From assembly GCA_002315625.1 (NCBI GenBank), contig DCHH01000066.1, forward strand, positions 4,464 through 28,782: a DNA stretch of 24,319 nucleotides, in the 5' to 3' direction. The notes under the pieces were generated by a model that ran no database searches, had not been told where the DNA came from, and was given only the letters and a program-made list of their open reading frames with translations. Source of the stretch: Bacteroidales bacterium UBA1757 (lineage in GTDB: Bacteria; Bacteroidota; Bacteroidia; Bacteroidales; UBA1402). This document shows, piece by piece, positions 23,640-24,319 of the stretch. The translations under genes were made by a program, and so were the position numbers. The first letter of the stretch is position 1. Each line of letters opens with the position of its first letter.

Positions 23640-24046
23640 CGTCATTGAACCATTTGAGGGTGACGTCGCTGGCGTTGCTCACTTCGGCCGGAGTCTTGAC
23701 CTTGTGTGGGACACCCTGGGTTTCGCCGTAACCGATGGCGATATAGCAGGCTATCTTCTCTCCGGGGGGCCAGGACGTAGGTGCCGGGAACTTTGCTGTA
23801 GCTCAAGCCTACCCAGCAGGTGTTGAGCCCGAGCGTCTGTGCCAGAAGGACCAGCTGCTCCCCGTAGTAGCCGACCCGTCCGTCAAGGTCATCGGCCTTC
23901 TTCCCGGCCATGACGAGATAGTTCCTTACGCCGCTGAATTTGCCGTACTTGGCCATGGGACCGAGAAAGGCTTTCGGCTCGTCGAGTATGAACTGCACAT
24001 GAAGATTCCCGTCAGTGTTGACCTCCTTATTCTTCTGTCGGTCGTG
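23640..24046 (-). pseudogene. Nitroreductase-family pseudogene (truncated and frameshifted)
   Basis: Minus-strand reading shows nitroreductase sequence: VNTDGNLHVQFILDEPKAF, YGKFSGVRNYLVMAGKK, GRVGYYGEQLVLLAQTLG and LNTCWVGLSYSKVPGTYVLAP. At a run of six G (plus strand, 23764-23769) the frame breaks. In another frame the family sequence continues as GEKIACYIAIGYGETQGVPH and then SDVTLKWFNDG, until a TGA at about 23640. The N-terminal 40-50 residues, which hold FMN-binding Arg/Ser, are missing; upstream sequence in frame (MCNKHPHDRQK) does not resemble the family. The usual C-terminal part after WF.. G is also absent. The one-base indel could be a sequencing error, but loss of both ends argues for a real remnant. 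The C-terminal 30 codons beyond the TGA, ending at 23546, read LKLTEYLIPLDRDACLALF and are of unknown origin. Confidence 0.75.
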
Positions 24047-24080
24047 GGGGTGCTTATTGCACATGGGGTGGTTCTGTTTA

Positions 24081-24126
24081 TGACGGGATCCCGGGTCTGA
24101 GCCCGGGATGACGGGATCCTGGGTCT
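24081..24126. repeat. GC-rich palindromic and direct repeat element
   Basis: The 18-nt unit TGACGGGATCCCGGGTCT (24081-24098) is repeated with one change (C to T) at 24109-24126. Between them lies a palindrome: ATCCCGGG (24088-24095) and CCCGGGAT (24102-24109) around a 6-nt loop. The form GTCATCCCGGG with an inverted partner is familiar as a dispersed intergenic element in many genomes. It sits at the point where the nitroreductase N-terminus is lost. Confidence 0.6.
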
Positions 24127-24133
24127 TGCGTGG

Positions 24134-24319
24134 TTAGAGCCCTTGGATTTCTTCAGCGGTCAGTCCGGTGTATTTGACGATGGCTTCGACGGGCAGTCCG
24201 TCGGCTTTCATGGCTGCTGCTCTCTCTTTCTGGTCTTGTTTTTGTTTTTGCCGTTCCTGCATTGTGCCTTGCTGAATGCCTTGCTGAATGCCTTGCTGAA
24301 TACCTTGCTGAATACCTTG
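24134..24319 (-). CDS. C-terminal end of an Rpn-family PD-(D/E)XK nuclease/putative transposase (partial)
   Basis: The last 61 codons of a gene on the minus strand run off the right edge of the window. The stop is TAA at 24134-24136. The readable tail has four GIQQ repeats, then MQERQKQKQDQKERAAAMK, then DGLPVEAIVKYTGLTAEEIQ and GL at the end. The Gln-rich coil followed by a KADGLP-x-IxKxTGLxxEEI motif is the typical C-terminus of Rpn/PDDEXK_2 'recombination-promoting nuclease' proteins (TIGR01784 type), common and multicopy in Bacteroidales. The nuclease domain itself lies outside the window, so activity cannot be judged. Confidence 0.75.
   Translation of the reverse strand, partial: QGIQQGIQQGIQQGIQQGTMQERQKQKQDQKERAAAMKADGLPVEAIVKYTGLTAEEIQGL
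24266..24319. repeat. 12-bp tandem repeat inside the Rpn-like gene
   Basis: Three copies of GCCTTGCTGAAT (24266-24301), one of ACCTTGCTGAAT (24302-24313) and a half copy (24314-24319), cut by the window edge. Each copy encodes four residues (GIQQ), so changes in copy number keep the frame. Confidence 0.9.

Noticed and set aside
23546..23640. The 30 codons after the TGA (LKLTEYLIPLDRDACLALF and on) as the true end of the nitroreductase
   Set aside because: They do not match the usual nitroreductase C-terminus that I know (an Ala/Leu-rich helix before NQQKF), so they were left unassigned.
24266..24319. Short repeats as a CRISPR array
   Set aside because: Units are 12 bp, directly adjacent without spacers and in a coding frame; a coding tandem repeat.

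Overview
The window looks like a chromosomal piece of a Bacteroidales bacterium (phylum Bacteroidota), most likely a gut or rumen member such as a Prevotella, Muribaculaceae or Bacteroides relative; the family cannot be fixed from this sequence alone. Evidence for this includes a DUF3078-type outer-membrane protein next to yidC, a complete Rnf operon with an RseC-type gene at its head, a Bacteroides-type dipeptidyl peptidase III lipoprotein, GH95 and CE8 carbohydrate enzymes, A-rich starts with weak Shine-Dalgarno signals, and promoter motifs of the Bacteroidota type (TTTG, about 19-20 nt, TAnnTTTG). GC content is moderate and fairly even. I see no rRNA, tRNA, CRISPR array or complete mobile element.

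Layout. (1) 24-1304, minus: DUF3078-like barrel protein. (2) 1387-8826, plus: yidC followed 11 nt later by rseC and rnfB-C-D-G-E-A. The rnfC-to-rnfA genes overlap by 4 or 11 nt, and the run ends in a hairpin/T-tract terminator at 8852. It encodes an inner-membrane insertase plus a ferredoxin:NAD+ oxidoreductase ion pump. (3) 8968-16782, minus: six closely packed genes, transcribed slyD, DPP III (M49), nitrilase/omega-amidase, GT2, GT2, GH95 alpha-fucosidase. They are driven by a good promoter candidate at 16834-16864. (4) 16958-23521, plus: a secreted protein of unknown function, a secreted tandem esterase (two E-set plus CE1-like units in one chain), and a large multidomain pectin methylesterase (CE8). 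The last two form a plausible pectin or hemicellulose de-esterification pair, each with its own promoter candidate. (5) 23522-24319, minus: a decayed zone with a broken nitroreductase, a palindromic GC-rich repeat, and the 3' end of an Rpn-type PD-(D/E)XK nuclease/transposase gene with a 12-bp tandem repeat cut by the window edge.

How the genes work together. The Rnf genes form one energy-conserving complex: RnfB takes electrons from ferredoxin, RnfC holds the NADH/FMN site, RnfD and RnfG carry covalent FMN, and RnfA/E form the membrane core with a 2Fe-2S site. YidC would help insert these polytopic subunits. The esterases would strip methyl and acyl/feruloyl groups from plant polysaccharides. 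GH95 would release terminal L-fucose or L-galactose-like sugars.

I found no clearly new multi-gene system. The most interesting points are the second flavinylation-like motif in RnfG, the yidC-rnf linkage, the asymmetric active sites of the tandem esterase, the replaced catalytic Gln in the pectinesterase, the 22-residue insertion in the nitrilase, and the repeats at the right end. No homology search was run; all family calls come from motifs read by eye.
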